This document shows, in pieces, positions 6,076-7,225 of a DNA stretch of 7,225 nucleotides. This DNA comes from CAYVMN01 sp964452575 (GTDB lineage Bacteria > Desulfobacterota > DSM-4660 > Desulfatiglandales > Desulfatiglandaceae), in contig CAYVMN010000214.1 of assembly GCA_964452575.1 (NCBI GenBank), positions 1 to 7,225 on the forward strand. The letters are read 5' to 3'. The translations under genes and the position numbers were made by a program. Every line of letters starts with the position of its first letter. Positions within the stretch are counted from its first letter, which is position 1. Below the pieces are notes generated by a model that saw only the letters and a list, made by a program, of their open reading frames with translations, was not told the DNA's origin and searched no databases.

Positions 6076-7225
6076 ATGATGAACCAAAGAAAGAAGATCC
6101 TCAGCCTGTCGGCCATAGGCCTTGATTCACCGGGGCTGGTCTCGAAGATCACTACCACGATATCTGAGATGAAGGGCAATATCACGGATGTTGAAGAAAA
6201 TTGCCGCAGGGGACTCTTCTCCATATTCCTTGTGGTTGATTTCTCGTCATCAACGAGACCAACAGAAGAGATAGTCAGGGATTTGAAGGTCCTTGAAGTG
6301 GAGACAGACCTGAAGCTTATTGTCAGGACTTGCGAAGAAGGGGAGACGGCCCTTGGATCTGAAGATCAGAATTATGTCGTGACCATCTTGGGTCTGGACC
6401 GGCCAGGCATCATTTCAGGGGTCTCCACATTTTTCCACAGGTACAACATCAATATAGAAAACTGCCGGATGATCGCCCGCGGAAGATTTTTCTCCATGGA
6501 AATGGTCATAAACCTCGCCAAAATGGTCGCCCAGCCAAACCTGTCCCCCAATGAAAATCTGGAGAGGATGAAGGCGGGGTTAAAGGACCTTTGTGCGGAG
6601 ATGAATCAGAGTGTAGTTATTCAGAGCGAGAATCAATTCAAGAGGCTTAAGAAGATCGTAGTCTTTGACGTTGAATCCACACTGATAGAGGCATCTTGCC
6701 TCAGGGACTTCATAGAAAAAATGCTGGAGACCTTTGATTTGTCGGCCGGTGAGTCCCGACCCGTAGCTGATCGCAAAGACCCTTTCCAGGTCCTTATCGA
6801 AAGCGCACCCACGCTGAAGGGATTGCCTGTGGCCGAACTGGAGAAATTCGGTGAGGGCCTGGCCCTAAATCCCGGAGTCCTTGAGCTCATAGGGATCTTG
6901 AAATCCTTGGGTTTTAAGATCGCGCTGCTTTCTTCCGGTTTTGATAGCCTTATGAAGAAGATCTTTGAGGTCTCAGGTGCCGATTATGCGTTTGCCAATA
7001 CACTCAAGGTGGATGAAAATGGAATAATGACTGGTGAATTGGAAGAGCCAATATTGACCGGCAAGACCAGGAACGAACTACTGGAATTGATCATGAATAT
7101 GGAAAATATCACCCCTGAGCAGGTAATTGCTGTTGGTGATGACTCGACACTTTCTCGTCTGCCCGAGGACACAGGGCTAACCATCGCCTTCAGGCCACGG
7201 GGTAGGTCAGTCAGGGCCGATGGGA
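6076..7225 (+). CDS. serB: SerB-like protein: two ACT domains plus degenerate HAD phosphatase domain, 3' end outside window
   Basis: The frame is open from ATG 6076 to the window end (383 residues seen; ACT-type SerB proteins are about 400). GAGGG five bases upstream supports 6076, though ATG 6079 is equally possible. ACT domain 1 spans about 7-84 (GLDSPGLVSKIT, 15-26) and ACT domain 2 about 98-180 (GLDRPGIISGVS, 106-117); such domains bind serine in mycobacterial SerB2. The HAD domain starts at about 192. Its motif I is DVEST (198-202) instead of DxDST, so the acid/base Asp is Glu, as in ThrH. Ser at position 207 replaces the substrate-binding Glu, and Ile241 and Ser243 replace the arginines of the LRKRV segment. 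Motif II is SSGF (286-289) rather than SGGF. The motif III lysine (Lys330) is kept. Motif IV is GDDSTL (354-359) rather than GDGAND, so the Asn and the second Asp are lost. The fold is clear, but phosphoserine hydrolysis is doubtful. It is the third gene of the probable operon, after the SerK-like gene. Confidence 0.87.
   Translation, partial: MMNQRKKILSLSAIGLDSPGLVSKITTTISEMKGNITDVEENCRRGLFSIFLVVDFSSSTRPTEEIVRDLKVLEVETDLKLIVRTCEEGETALGSEDQNYVVTILGLDRPGIISGVSTFFHRYNINIENCRMIARGRFFSMEMVINLAKMVAQPNLSPNENLERMKAGLKDLCAEMNQSVVIQSENQFKRLKKIVVFDVESTLIEASCLRDFIEKMLETFDLSAGESRPVADRKDPFQVLIESAPTLKGLPVAELEKFGEGLALNPGVLELIGILKSLGFKIALLSSGFDSLMKKIFEVSGADYAFANTLKVDENGIMTGELEEPILTGKTRNELLELIMNMENITPEQVIAVGDDSTLSRLPEDTGLTIAFRPRGRSVRADG

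Overview
The window suggests an anaerobic or syntrophic bacterium of the Desulfobacterota (former Deltaproteobacteria) type. This is inferred from gene content: a flavin/4Fe-4S enoate-reductase-like enzyme, an ASKHA protein of the corrinoid-activator family, a free-serine-kinase homologue and a SerB protein with two ACT domains. Composition is moderate in GC. No RNA gene, CRISPR array, insertion sequence or transposase was seen.

Left part (1-3113) reads on the minus strand. A small GTG-started gene (3113-2895) encodes a helical protein of unknown function. It is followed after 78 bp by a complete 668-residue NADH:flavin oxidoreductase with an OYE barrel, a 4Fe-4S motif and FAD and NAD(P) folds (2816-810). 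Directly abutting its stop codon is an N-terminally truncated remnant of a class III aminotransferase, about 61 codons, ending at 631. After a gap with inverted repeats, another minus-strand gene begins at 396 and runs off the window edge. It encodes a membrane-anchored protein with a coiled-coil-like tail.

A 435-bp divergent intergenic region (3114-3548) holds a 21-bp near-perfect dyad (3332-3352) and a plausible sigma-70-like promoter facing right (3401-3429). No sensible gene was seen in it.

Right part (3549-7225) reads on the plus strand as a probable operon with gaps of 54 and 22 bp. The first gene is an ASKHA/DUF4445 protein of the RACo family that lacks the usual N-terminal 2Fe-2S ferredoxin domain. 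The second is a ParB/sulfiredoxin-fold protein carrying the signature residues of the free L-serine kinase SerK. The third is a SerB-like protein with two ACT domains and a HAD phosphatase domain, cut by the window edge. The SerB-like protein has lost most of the residues needed for phosphoserine hydrolysis, while the SerK-like neighbour looks intact.

The most interesting reading is a serine-centred module. A kinase that makes O-phosphoserine from free serine sits beside an ACT-domain, probably catalytically altered SerB homologue that could act as a serine sensor or regulator. An ASKHA ATPase without its electron-donor domain is co-transcribed with them. The pairing and the degeneracy are read from the sequence; the functional link is inference.
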